From Oscillospiraceae bacterium (GTDB lineage: Bacteria; Bacillota; Clostridia; Oscillospirales; Ruminococcaceae): 64,000 nucleotides of DNA. Under the pieces are notes generated by a model that had not been told where the DNA came from, made no database searches, and was given only the letters and a program-made list of their open reading frames with translations. The stretch spans positions 62,001-126,000 of the forward strand of contig JAFTXQ010000014.1 of NCBI GenBank assembly GCA_017461565.1, read 5' to 3'. Below, one piece after another: positions 15,996 to 24,012 of this stretch. How positions within the stretch are numbered: position 1 is the first letter of the stretch; each line of letters opens with the position of its first letter. The translations under genes and the position numbers were made by a program.

Positions 15996-18554
15996 GTGGA
16001 CAGAACGCTTCATCTTGTCGGAAAAAACTCAAGCGAGATAATCATGGTGAGATACCCCCGATCGCTGCTTAACTTTTGCGAGTACGATCTTGCGTATTTT
16101 GCTGAAAATGCCATTTCGGTCTGCGATGACGCACTGAGAGACGGCGAGCTGGATTTCGACCGCGTGACAGAGCTGCGCAATTCGCTTAAGAGTGCGCACG
16201 TTTATATCGAAAACAATATACGATCCACCTACGACAAGATCGTTCTGGACTGCTGGATAGACTATGTCTGCCGCAGAGATAATGTGGGCACAAGCACACT
16301 GTGGAACAGATTTATGCCGTGCAACACTGCCTTTGAAAAAGCAGTGTTCGTGCGCCTTTGCGACTACCGTTATAACCGTGGCATAAACGAGTGGCTCAAC
16401 CTTGTGCGTGTGCAGGACTATGCAAAGAACAAGATAAGCTTTATTTTTTCGGGTGAGCTTTCGGGGGCGGACGACGCTGCCGCGCGTCGCAATTATTTTG
16501 ATCTGATGTTCAGCGTCACTGCAAGGGAGCTTGGCTGCCGTATAGAAGAGCTTGGCGTGACAAAGGTGTTCTCGGTGGGCAGAGTTCCGTCGTCTCCTTT
16601 TATGTTCCCTAATATATCAAAGGATATCGTGAAGAATCTGCTGGCAGATTTCGACTACTCCGAGGACTACTCCGAGATCGACAATTACGGAAGCCTTTCC
16701 GATCAGATTGCAATGGACGCTTTTTCCTACATGAAGTCGGGTCTTGCGCAGGAATACAGCAGCTATAACATCTCCCGAAGCGAGATGGAGAACTCTCCTA
16801 CAAAGGTATATATGCCCTGCGGGCTCAAGGCTGTTGTGGATCTTGAAATAGACGCACTCATCGAAAGCGGTGGCTGGCTTGCACGCTGCAAGCGCTGCGG
16901 CAGATACTATGTGCGTGACGCAAAGTACGATCACGATTATTGCTCGCTGTTCACTCCGGGCGGAAACACCTGCCTCAAGATATATGAGGCGGAGCATCCA
17001 AAAAGCCGCATACCTGCCGAGCTTGACCGTGCTTTCCGTGATATCACTGATGAGATGTACGCCCGTGTTGACCGTGACATGAGCCTTGAGGAGTACGAGA
17101 GCTGGAAGGTCTACCTTGACGCCCTTTATGGTAAGGTGGAGAACGGAGAGATCCCTGTGGAGGAGCTTGAGGATTTTATAGGCTACTCCAGGGTGCTGGA
17201 TATCTCCAGGAGCAATCCTGTAACTGAGGTGAAGAAGCCCGAGCCTGAGCGTCCCAGCCGTGAGCGTGTGGTGAAGCCTTTTGTTCCGCAGCGTATCGAC
17301 CGCAGCGAGCTTGAGGCGCAGATGAAGCCGACGCTCCCCGTCGAGGAGGAAGAGGATGAAGAAATTCCGCAGCAGCGTGGAAAGTCGTTCTTTACCTCTC
17401 CTACCGTACAGCGGCAGAAGAGCCGTGAGGCGGCGCCGATGGCGCATATCATCCGTGGCGAGCAGCCCGTTGAATCGTATGCTCCCGCAAGCAATGTGTT
17501 CACACCATTTGGTGCGCAGCCGCCTGTTCAGCAGCCGCAGTATGCACCGCCAAAGCCGCAGACACAGAGCGCACGCCTTGAGCCGTACAAGCCGAGACCT
17601 GCCAGCGAGCGCAAGCCTGCCGCACCGATACAGGAGCTTGATCTGGAGCGTGTGACAGAAAAGCTGATGCAGTTTCGTGAGATGGAGCAGCCGACTGTAT
17701 CTGCGCCGGAGGAACAAGAGCCTGTGTTTGATATATTCGGCGATGTACAGTATGAATCAAGCGATAATCTTGAGACATACGGAAACGTGTTCGATCTTGA
17801 GCGTGACGGAGTTACCGAAACACCGTCCGAGACTGTACAGAAGCCTAAGGTGATAAAAAAGAATGCTCGTGCAATTTCGGCATACGGAAAGATGTCAGGA
17901 GCGCCCGTACTCTCCCAGGCGGAGTTTGAAGCAGTGTCCGCTCCCGCACCTGTTGCGGAGGAGGATCCCTTTAAGGATGTAAGCGCTATTTTTGATGATA
18001 TACAGAACGCACCCTCGCAGAAAGCGCCTGTTGAGGCGGTTGCGACAGAGCCTGAGCCTCCTGTGCAGCCTGTCGTAACGGAGGAGGCTTCGCCGATCGC
18101 AGAGATGCCACCTGTATTTGAGATGTTCGACGCTGCACAGACGGACGAGCCGTCCTATTATGACGAGCTGCCCCGTGAAGCGTCTGCTGAAAAGCATGAG
18201 CCTGAGGCGTTTTTCTCGGATAAGTCTATTTTCTCGGAGGATATGTTCCCTGCGGAAGAGGCAAAAGTTGAAAAGCCTAAGCAGACAAAGGGAAGAAAGC
18301 GCACTGCAAAGCCGTCTGAGCCTGCTGAAGCGCCCCGTGCGATCCCTGATAAGGTGACAACGGACAATGCGCCGAGCGGAATCTGGACGGAGGAGCGCAA
18401 TCTGTTCCCTGAGGCGGATCCCGAGGAGCTTGAGATGCTTAAGGATAAAAAGCGCAGCGGTACAAGGAGCAACAAGACCCAGCGTTTGTTTGATGCAATC
18501 ATGCGTGAGCCTGAGGATAATCCGAATGTCCGCAGGAAGAAAAATGACATTTGA
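15996..18554 (+). CDS. Large uncharacterised protein with a four-cysteine zinc site and a long Pro/Glu-rich tail
   Basis: An 852-residue protein from GTG 15996, preceded by AAAGGAGCTTC. Residues 1-290 look globular and helical and match nothing I can name. A putative zinc site follows: C298-x2-C301, C316 and C326, with CKRCGRYYVRD at its start, as in the DUF6076-like group of Clostridia (a family suggestion by eye). Residues about 330-400 are helical. From about 410 to the end the protein is low-complexity, rich in Pro, Glu, Gln and Ala, with short repeats of PxVxE type, like a disordered scaffold. No signal peptide or membrane span is seen, so it is probably cytoplasmic. It stands alone between two terminators. 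Confidence 0.75.
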   Translation: MDRTLHLVGKNSSEIIMVRYPRSLLNFCEYDLAYFAENAISVCDDALRDGELDFDRVTELRNSLKSAHVYIENNIRSTYDKIVLDCWIDYVCRRDNVGTSTLWNRFMPCNTAFEKAVFVRLCDYRYNRGINEWLNLVRVQDYAKNKISFIFSGELSGADDAAARRNYFDLMFSVTARELGCRIEELGVTKVFSVGRVPSSPFMFPNISKDIVKNLLADFDYSEDYSEIDNYGSLSDQIAMDAFSYMKSGLAQEYSSYNISRSEMENSPTKVYMPCGLKAVVDLEIDALIESGGWLARCKRCGRYYVRDAKYDHDYCSLFTPGGNTCLKIYEAEHPKSRIPAELDRAFRDITDEMYARVDRDMSLEEYESWKVYLDALYGKVENGEIPVEELEDFIGYSRVLDISRSNPVTEVKKPEPERPSRERVVKPFVPQRIDRSELEAQMKPTLPVEEEEDEEIPQQRGKSFFTSPTVQRQKSREAAPMAHIIRGEQPVESYAPASNVFTPFGAQPPVQQPQYAPPKPQTQSARLEPYKPRPASERKPAAPIQELDLERVTEKLMQFREMEQPTVSAPEEQEPVFDIFGDVQYESSDNLETYGNVFDLERDGVTETPSETVQKPKVIKKNARAISAYGKMSGAPVLSQAEFEAVSAPAPVAEEDPFKDVSAIFDDIQNAPSQKAPVEAVATEPEPPVQPVVTEEASPIAEMPPVFEMFDAAQTDEPSYYDELPREASAEKHEPEAFFSDKSIFSEDMFPAEEAKVEKPKQTKGRKRTAKPSEPAEAPRAIPDKVTTDNAPSGIWTEERNLFPEADPEELEMLKDKKRSGTRSNKTQRLFDAIMREPEDNPNVRRKKNDI

Positions 18555-18570
18555 TAGCGGTAAATTAGCT

Positions 18571-18612
18571 AACAGGTCTGTTTTAGGTTAAAAAACAGAC
18601 CTGTTGTTTGTT
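18571..18612 (+). terminator. Rho-independent terminator
   Basis: A perfect 14-bp stem (AACAGGTCTGTTTT with AAAACAGACCTGTT), 7-base loop, then TGTTTGTTTGTT. It is nearly symmetric and could also stop antisense transcription. Confidence 0.92.
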
Positions 18613-18666
18613 TGTTGTGTATAATTTTTGGTGATTGAAAACGATTAAGTTTGTGCAAATGGACAA

Positions 18667-18695
18667 TTGAAAAAACATCCGTAATGTTATAAAAT
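18667..18695 (+). promoter_or_regulatory. Promoter of the SPDTG surface protein gene
   Basis: TTGAAA at 18667-18672 and TAAAAT at 18690-18695, 17 bases apart, 66 bases before the ATG. Confidence 0.65.
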
Positions 18696-18760
18696 ATAAA
18701 TACAAATAATGCACGGGATATACCTGTGCTGTTTGAGATTTTTTTTGGAGGATTTTCATT

Positions 18761-19570
18761 ATGAAGATTACAAAGATTCTTGCAGGTCTTGCAGCTTCTG
18801 TTGTTGCAGTATCTGCTATGGCAGCTACTTCTTTCGCTGCTAGCTCTCTCACACTGCTTGAGCCCGGTCAGGCTATCCTCGGCTTCGGCGATGCTGACTG
18901 GAAGGCAGCAGGTTGGGGTAAGGAAGAGGCTACAGCTCTCGACCTGAGCTACTTCACACTGGCTGACGTAACAGCTGACGGTACATACACAGTAGGTATC
19001 GATCTCTCCGCTGGTTACACAGCTGACGGCTTTGAGGATGAGGAGACAGGCGAGCTGCTCGTTATGACAACAGCTAACGGCATCGGCGCTATGGGTATCA
19101 ACCTCAATCTTGACGCTGAGGATGAGTCTTACAACAACGTAAACATCAACATCGTATCCGTTAAGTTTGACGGCGTTGAGACAATCAAGGATGGCGCTAC
19201 AAGCTACACAAACGCTGAGGACGGCGCTAAGCGTTCCAACGTTATGAACCAGTGGGCTAACTACGACGCTACTAAGGCTGACCACCTCACACTTGATCCT
19301 GACACAGCTACATCTGTTATGACAGACTTCTCCGGCGAGTGGACAACTTGCGAGGTTACATTCGAAGTAACAGGTATGCCCGCTGCTGATACAGGCGCAA
19401 CAGGCGGCGACGATGCTGGCGACAACGCTGGTTCCGACGCTTCCGGCGATGTAAACGCTCCCACAACTGACAAGCAGTCTCCCGATACAGGCGTTGAGGG
19501 TGTAGCTGCAGTTGCAGGCGTTGCAGTTCTCGCTGCTGGCGCAGTTCTCGTTTCCAAGAAGAGAAAGTAA
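18761..19570 (+). CDS. Cell-wall-anchored surface protein with SPDTG sorting signal
   Basis: The 269 residues include a signal peptide (1-27, AATSFAA cut site) and an acidic extracellular domain (about 28-215) with beta-rich patterning and no named family. A Gly/Asp/Ala-rich linker (about 216-238) leads to a C-terminal cell-wall sorting signal: S240-P-D-T-G244, a hydrophobic helix and the tail SKKRK. SPDTG is an LPxTG-like motif of the NPxTG type, so a sortase would cleave after Thr243. Codon use is extremely restricted (ACA for Thr, GCT for Ala, GAC/GAT), as in ftsZ and the S1 coding part, so this is probably abundant. It has its own promoter, a TTTGGAGGATTTTC ribosome-binding site and its own terminator. 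Confidence 0.85.
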   Translation: MKITKILAGLAASVVAVSAMAATSFAASSLTLLEPGQAILGFGDADWKAAGWGKEEATALDLSYFTLADVTADGTYTVGIDLSAGYTADGFEDEETGELLVMTTANGIGAMGINLNLDAEDESYNNVNINIVSVKFDGVETIKDGATSYTNAEDGAKRSNVMNQWANYDATKADHLTLDPDTATSVMTDFSGEWTTCEVTFEVTGMPAADTGATGGDDAGDNAGSDASGDVNAPTTDKQSPDTGVEGVAAVAGVAVLAAGAVLVSKKRK

Positions 19571-19608
19571 TTTCTTAATAGGGAATAAGACCATAAACCA
19601 ATAACAGG

Positions 19609-19640
19609 CACGGTATCGCTTAGGCGGTACCGTGTTTTTG
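19609..19640 (+). terminator. Rho-independent terminator
   Basis: Stem CACGGTATCGC with GCGGTACCGTG (one mismatch), loop TTAG, then TTTTTG. It ends the surface protein transcript. Confidence 0.9.
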
Positions 19641-19670
19641 TTTGAATGGATGACCTATCAAAATGCGCAC

Positions 19671-19707
19671 AAAAAAGCCACTTCCTGATCTGATCGGAAG
19701 TGGCTGA
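19671..19707 (-). terminator. Rho-independent terminator of the minus-strand HExxH gene
   Basis: Read on the minus strand, AGCCACTTCC(GATCAG) pairs with GGAAGTGGCT and is followed by seven T residues. It lies 6 bases past the stop of the minus-strand gene and faces the plus-strand terminator, so the two genes are convergent and separately closed. Confidence 0.9.
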
Positions 19708-19712
19708 TCGTT

Positions 19713-20264
19713 TTACACTGCTTTATCAAAAAGCTCGCCTTTTTCAGGCGTTTTTACTCCTGCACTGAAGCGGTCGTCCTTGTTTTCTCCGCCTCGGATA
19801 GAGGTGCGGGTCGTGCCGCCTGAAATATAGGTCTTTCCACACTCGGGGCAGATACCTGTGTGAAGGGTAACGCTCTGCGAAACGATCTCGTTTCCTTCAC
19901 GCTCTGCCTTTGCCTGATTGCGGTAGACGTGCTCCATTTCATGCCCTTTAACCTGCGCTGCGGCAGATCTGGGATCGATCTTGGTGGGGGTCTGGAAGGA
20001 CACTCCGTTATCGTCCGAACCATCCTGATAGCGCCTGTTCTCGCAGGTCTGACATTCGTATGTGTCAAAGCGGCGCTTGTGATCGGCATCATTATTTACT
20101 TTGCCGTTTTTGTCAGCGTTTTCTTTGTTGGCAATGGCGGTGTTGATTATTGAAGAAGCCTGTGCCATTCCGACAGAATTGCGGTATGCGCCGATACCGT
20201 GCGAGTTGTCCGCAAGCCCTGTATTCATTCCTGCAATGCCCATGCCGATAGGATCAATAGCCAT
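19713..20264 (-). CDS. Putative zinc metalloprotease-like protein (SprA-related, HExxH)
   Basis: A 183-residue protein from ATG 20264, after GAAAGGGGTGC. The N-terminus is a Gly/Ala/Asn-rich segment without a signal peptide. A paired-cysteine motif follows (C71-x2-C74, in YECQTCENRRYQDGS), then the helix VKGHEMEHVYR with H108-E-x2-H112, and a second pair C139-x2-C142 in GICPECGKTYISGG. The two CxxC pairs could bind a structural zinc while HExxH binds a catalytic one. I recall SprA-like putative metalloproteases of this layout in Clostridia, but no substrate is known. An upstream in-frame ATG exists at 20345 but overlaps the promoter. Confidence 0.72.
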   Translation of the reverse strand: MAIDPIGMGIAGMNTGLADNSHGIGAYRNSVGMAQASSIINTAIANKENADKNGKVNNDADHKRRFDTYECQTCENRRYQDGSDDNGVSFQTPTKIDPRSAAAQVKGHEMEHVYRNQAKAEREGNEIVSQSVTLHTGICPECGKTYISGGTTRTSIRGGENKDDRFSAGVKTPEKGELFDKAV

Positions 20265-20304
20265 AATAGCACCCCTTTCAACAGCAGATAGCTTTTCTGA
20301 TTCT

Positions 20305-20333
20305 ATTATACAATATGTCTGCAAAAAAATCAA
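20305..20333 (-). promoter_or_regulatory. Promoter of the HExxH protein gene
   Basis: On the minus strand, TTGATT (20333-20328), a 17-base spacer ending in TTG, and TATAAT (20310-20305), 40 bases before ATG 20264. Together with the opposite promoter at 20471 it fills the divergent gap 20265-20591; the middle (20335-20465) is AT-rich and shows nothing else. Confidence 0.75.
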
Positions 20334-20470
20334 GTGGTCCGGCAATCGATACTTCGCTGAAAAACAGACTGATAAAAGCTGACATTCTATTTTTTTACAG
20401 CAAAATCAATGATTTGTACTGTAAAACTGCAAAAAAATCGTGAAAATTCGGTGAAATTGCAAAAAAGTCC

Positions 20471-20499
20471 TTGCAATTTTGTTTTTGTTATGTTATAAT
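20471..20499 (+). promoter_or_regulatory. Promoter of the cmk-plsC-ispH/rpsA operon
   Basis: TTGCAA at 20471-20476, 17-base spacer ending TGT, TATAAT at 20494-20499: an extended -10 promoter, near-identical in plan to that of ftsZ. It lies 93 bases before the cmk ATG. Confidence 0.88.
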
Positions 20500-20591
20500 A
20501 AATCGTGATAGGTTTTAAAGGGGATATTGTACCCTTTCGGACTTTTTACAAATTATTACGGTCGCCTTGGCCGTTGACATGGGAGTTAATC

Positions 20592-21266
20592 ATGGCGGAC
20601 ACCTTTGTTTCAGTAGCAATAGACGGTCCTGTCGGTGCAGGCAAAAGCAGCATCGCCAGAAATGCCGCAAAAAAGCTTGGCTATATCTATGTCGATACAG
20701 GTGCGCTTTACCGTGCAATCGGACTGTATTGTCACAGAAACGGCATTGATATGAAGGACGCTGACGCTGTGATCGCAGCGCTTCCATCTGCAAGACCTGA
20801 GATAAGGCTGATAGACGGTGTTCAGCATATCTATCTCAACGCTGAGGATGTTTCTGAGGAAATAAGACTTCCCGAGATATCCATGGCAGCCTCGGCTGTT
20901 TCGGCCATACCGGCCGTGCGTACAGCATTGCTAGAGCTTCAGAGGGATATGGCAAGGGCGAATAACGTGATCATGGACGGAAGGGACATCGGTACAGTTG
21001 TGCTTCCTGACGCCACCGTAAAGATCTTTCTCACCGCAAAGGCTGAGATACGTGCAAAGCGTCGTTTTGACGAGCTTTGTGCAAAGGGTGTTCAGACCAC
21101 CTTTGAAGAGGTGCTGTCCGATCTGAACACACGTGATTATAACGATTCCCACCGTGAGACCGCCCCGCTTAAGCAGGCGGAGGATGCGGTGCTGGCAGAT
21201 ACGTCGGAGCTCGATTTTGAGCAGTCCTGTCAGCTTATCTGCGATATAATAAGGGAGAGGGTGTAA
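20592..21266 (+). CDS. cmk: Cytidylate kinase
   Basis: Cmk phosphorylates CMP and dCMP with ATP. The 224 residues from ATG 20592 show the P-loop GPVGAGKSS (Lys18), the IYVDTGALYRAI segment, the FLTAKAEIRAKRRFDEL region and RDYNDSHRETAPLK near the C-terminus, all typical. A longer in-frame start at 20505 exists but lacks a good ribosome-binding site, whereas GGGAGTTAATC precedes ATG 20592. cmk-plsC-ispH-rpsA is a common clostridial order. Confidence 0.95.
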   Translation: MADTFVSVAIDGPVGAGKSSIARNAAKKLGYIYVDTGALYRAIGLYCHRNGIDMKDADAVIAALPSARPEIRLIDGVQHIYLNAEDVSEEIRLPEISMAASAVSAIPAVRTALLELQRDMARANNVIMDGRDIGTVVLPDATVKIFLTAKAEIRAKRRFDELCAKGVQTTFEEVLSDLNTRDYNDSHRETAPLKQAEDAVLADTSELDFEQSCQLICDIIRERV

Positions 21267-21269
21267 GCT

Positions 21270-21878
21270 ATGTTTTACGCATTTCTCCGTAAATGTGCGA
21301 AGCTGTTCTACGTTATCGTATATAACATAACGGTGATAGGCAAGGAGAATATACCTGCCGCAAAAGGTGGATACATAATCGCCTCCAACCACGTTTCCAA
21401 CAACGATCCGCCTGTGGTGGGCATAACCTTTAAGGGTAAGTACACCTTTATGGCGAAGGAGGAGCTGTTCCACAAGAATCCCATCTTCACATGGCTGATA
21501 AAGCAGCTTGGTGCATTCCCTGTGAAAAGGGGAGCAAAGGATGGCGCACAGGCGATAGAAAAGGCGCTTGAAAGCCTTAAAAACGGGCGCATCTTCGTGA
21601 TTTTCCCTGAGGGTACACGTTCAAAGGACGGAACTCTCGGCAGAGCCAAGAGCGGTGTAACGCTGGTAGCGGCGCAGGCAAAGGCTCCTGTTGTTCCTGT
21701 GTTCATCAAGTACGGGCGCAAGAGGTTCCGCCGTCGGATACAGGTATCGATAGGTGAGATGATCCCTGCGGAGCGCTTTGATATCAACATTGAGGATAAG
21801 CGTGCACTTAAACAGGTAAGCTCTGCTATAATGGATGAGATCGCTAAGCTTCAGGAGAATGCTCCCGATGTTGATTGA
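21270..21878 (+). CDS. plsC: 1-acyl-sn-glycerol-3-phosphate acyltransferase PlsC
   Basis: PlsC makes phosphatidic acid at the cytoplasmic membrane face. It has 202 residues. The acyltransferase catalytic motif NHVSNNDPP (H-x4-D) is near residue 38 and FPEGTRSKDG near 112. An N-terminal hydrophobic stretch provides membrane association. The gene starts 3 bases after cmk stops, and its last 11 bases overlap the ispH start, so the three genes are co-transcribed. Confidence 0.93.
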   Translation: MFYAFLRKCAKLFYVIVYNITVIGKENIPAAKGGYIIASNHVSNNDPPVVGITFKGKYTFMAKEELFHKNPIFTWLIKQLGAFPVKRGAKDGAQAIEKALESLKNGRIFVIFPEGTRSKDGTLGRAKSGVTLVAAQAKAPVVPVFIKYGRKRFRRRIQVSIGEMIPAERFDINIEDKRALKQVSSAIMDEIAKLQENAPDVD

Positions 21879-23826
21879 AATTGCTGACAAGTCAGGCTTC
21901 TGCTTCGGCGTTGAAAGGGCGATCCGCCTTACCGAGGAGGCAGCTGAAAGATATGGCGAGATATATACGCTCGGACCATTAATACACAATAGTATTGTCA
22001 CAGATTCCCTTGAAAAAAAGGGGATACACATAGCCGATGAGATATCAGACGCAGCAGGAAAGCCGCTGGTAATACGCTCACACGGCGTCACTGAGGACAT
22101 TGAAAGCAGCGCTCGTGCCGTCTGTTCGGATTGCATCGACGCTACCTGTCCGTTTGTCAAGAAGATACACAATATAGTTTCACAGCAGCCTGAGGCTTCG
22201 GCGGTGATAATTCTCGGAGACGAGAAGCATCCCGAGGTTATAGGAATAAAGGGTCATGCACGCTGCAGGGCTTACGTCTGTGCGGATATCGCACAGATAA
22301 AAGCGCTTTACGAAAGCGGAGAGCTGTCATACGACGAGGATGCGGCGCTTGTGATACAGACGACCTTCGACCGCGGCAGATTTGCTGAATATTCGCAGGA
22401 TATCAGCAAAAACTACTGCCGTGTGAAAATATATGACACAATATGCAATGCCACCACGGAACGCCAGAAAAACGCCGAGGAGCTTGCGAAAAGAGCTGCA
22501 CTGATGATAGTTGTCGGAGGAAAAAGCAGCTCAAACACAGGAAAGCTTGCAGAGATCTGCGCAAGGCACTGTACGACCGTGTTCGTACAGGATGCTTCAC
22601 AGCTTTCCAAGCAGCTTATAAAAGGGCTGCGCTCCGATAGTATTATCGGAATTACGGCGGGAGCTTCGACCCCTGCCTATACTATAAGGGAGGTTCATAG
22701 AACTATGGACGAGATCATCAAAACAAATGAAAATGAGGAGTTAGACTTTGCTTCAATGCTCGAACAGTCTTTTAGAAGAGTATATACCAACAACAGAGTA
22801 AAAGCTACAGTTGTAGGCATCAACAAGAACGAAGCAGTAGTTGAGCTCGGCACAAAGCAGACGGGTTACATACCCCTCGACGAGCTGACAAACGACCCCA
22901 ACGCAGCAGTTTCCGATGTTGTAAGCATCGGCGACGAGATCGACGCTATCGTAACAAAGGTTGACGATTCCAACGGCGTTATCTTCCTTTCCAAGAAGAA
23001 GGTTGATTCCGCACTGGGTATGGAGAAGATCGCAGCTTCCAAGGAAGCTAACGAGACTCTCGAGGGCGTTGTTACAGCAGCCGTTAAGGGTGGCGTTATC
23101 GTTATCACAAACGGCACACGTGTATTCATCCCCGCTTCTCAGACAGGTGTTCCCCGCAGCGGCAAGCTGGAGGATCTGGTAAAGAAGACAGTTCCCTTCA
23201 AGGTTATCGAGATCAACGAGCAGCGTGGCAGAGTTGTAGGCTCTATCAGACAGGCTACAAAGGAAGTTCGTGACGCTGAGAAGGCTAAGTTCTGGGAGTC
23301 TATCGAGGTTGGTCAGAAGTTCGAGGGCGAGGTTCGTTCCATCGAGGACTACGGTGTATTTGTTGACATCGGTGCTGTTGATGGTCTCGTTCGCACAAGC
23401 GAGCTGACATGGAACAGAGTTGGTCACCCCAAGGATATCGTTAAGGAAGGCGACAAGATCACTGTTATCGTTAAGTCCTTCGATCCCGAGAAGAAGAGAG
23501 TATCTCTCTCCGCTAAGGATCCCAACGAGAATCCCTGGACAAAGTTCGTTGCTGACTATGCTATTGATGATGTTATCAAGGCTACTATCGTTAGCATCAC
23601 TGAGTTCGGTGCATTCGCTCAGATCATCCCCGGCGTTGACGGTCTGATCCACATCTCCCAGATCTCCACAGACAGAGTCACAAACATCGCAAGTGTTCTG
23701 GCTGTTGGTCAGGAGGTTGATGTTAAGATCATCGACATCGACACAGAGAAGAGCAGAGTTTCTCTCTCCATAAAGGCTCTTATGGAAGATGCTGCTCCCG
23801 TTGAGGAAGCTTCCGACGCTGAGTAA
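21868..23826 (+). CDS. ispH: Fused HMBPP reductase (IspH) and ribosomal protein S1
   Basis: A 652-residue fusion. Residues 1-279 are IspH, the [4Fe-4S] enzyme making IPP and DMAPP from HMBPP; C12 (GFCFGV), the DATCPFVKK cysteine and the ICNATTERQ cysteine are the cluster ligands. Residues 300-640 hold four S1 RNA-binding repeats, starting near RVKATVVGINKN, GVVTAAVKGGVI, FEGEVRSIEDYGVF and IKATIVSITEFGAF. The IspH-S1 fusion is a known clostridial arrangement. ATG 21868 is chosen over 21859 because of AGGAG spacing. Codon use shifts sharply near 22780 from ordinary to highly biased, matching the S1 part. The tail is acidic. Confidence 0.95.
   Translation: MLIEIADKSGFCFGVERAIRLTEEAAERYGEIYTLGPLIHNSIVTDSLEKKGIHIADEISDAAGKPLVIRSHGVTEDIESSARAVCSDCIDATCPFVKKIHNIVSQQPEASAVIILGDEKHPEVIGIKGHARCRAYVCADIAQIKALYESGELSYDEDAALVIQTTFDRGRFAEYSQDISKNYCRVKIYDTICNATTERQKNAEELAKRAALMIVVGGKSSSNTGKLAEICARHCTTVFVQDASQLSKQLIKGLRSDSIIGITAGASTPAYTIREVHRTMDEIIKTNENEELDFASMLEQSFRRVYTNNRVKATVVGINKNEAVVELGTKQTGYIPLDELTNDPNAAVSDVVSIGDEIDAIVTKVDDSNGVIFLSKKKVDSALGMEKIAASKEANETLEGVVTAAVKGGVIVITNGTRVFIPASQTGVPRSGKLEDLVKKTVPFKVIEINEQRGRVVGSIRQATKEVRDAEKAKFWESIEVGQKFEGEVRSIEDYGVFVDIGAVDGLVRTSELTWNRVGHPKDIVKEGDKITVIVKSFDPEKKRVSLSAKDPNENPWTKFVADYAIDDVIKATIVSITEFGAFAQIIPGVDGLIHISQISTDRVTNIASVLAVGQEVDVKIIDIDTEKSRVSLSIKALMEDAAPVEEASDAE
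22686..22707 (+). promoter_or_regulatory. Possible internal translation start at the IspH-S1 junction
   Basis: AAGGGAGG at 22686-22693 sits 11 bases before an in-frame ATG at 22705 (Met280 of the fusion), just where IspH ends and S1 begins. It could allow separate S1 synthesis in excess of IspH. This is inference; both bases of the signal are also coding. Confidence 0.4.
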
Positions 23827-23848
23827 TTTTCAAACACAATATAAACAG

Positions 23849-23880
23849 CCGCTCCCGATATTTTTCGGGGGCGGTTTTGG
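23849..23880 (+). terminator. Rho-independent terminator after ispH-rpsA
   Basis: Stem CCGCTCCCGA with TCGGGGGCGG (one G-T pair), 6-base loop, then TTTTGGTTTTG. It ends the cmk operon. Confidence 0.9.
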
Positions 23881-23924
23881 TTTTGATAATGTTTGGCACG
23901 TTTTTATGTTATATAAAAAAACAG

Positions 23925-23953
23925 TTGCATTTTATTTGCGTTTGCTGTATAAT
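23925..23953 (+). promoter_or_regulatory. Promoter of tyrA operon
   Basis: TTGCAT at 23925-23930, 17-base spacer, TATAAT at 23948-23953, 60 bases before the tyrA ATG. Confidence 0.85.
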
Positions 23954-24012
23954 GTTATATGTAAAGAATTGCGCATTGAAGCGCTAAATCACATACCGAA
24001 AGGACAACAGAA

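Noticed and set aside
19860..20153. Plus-strand hydrophobic frame opposite the HExxH gene
   Set aside because: Its apparent membrane helices come from the antisense of Asp/Asn/Lys codons; no start signals.
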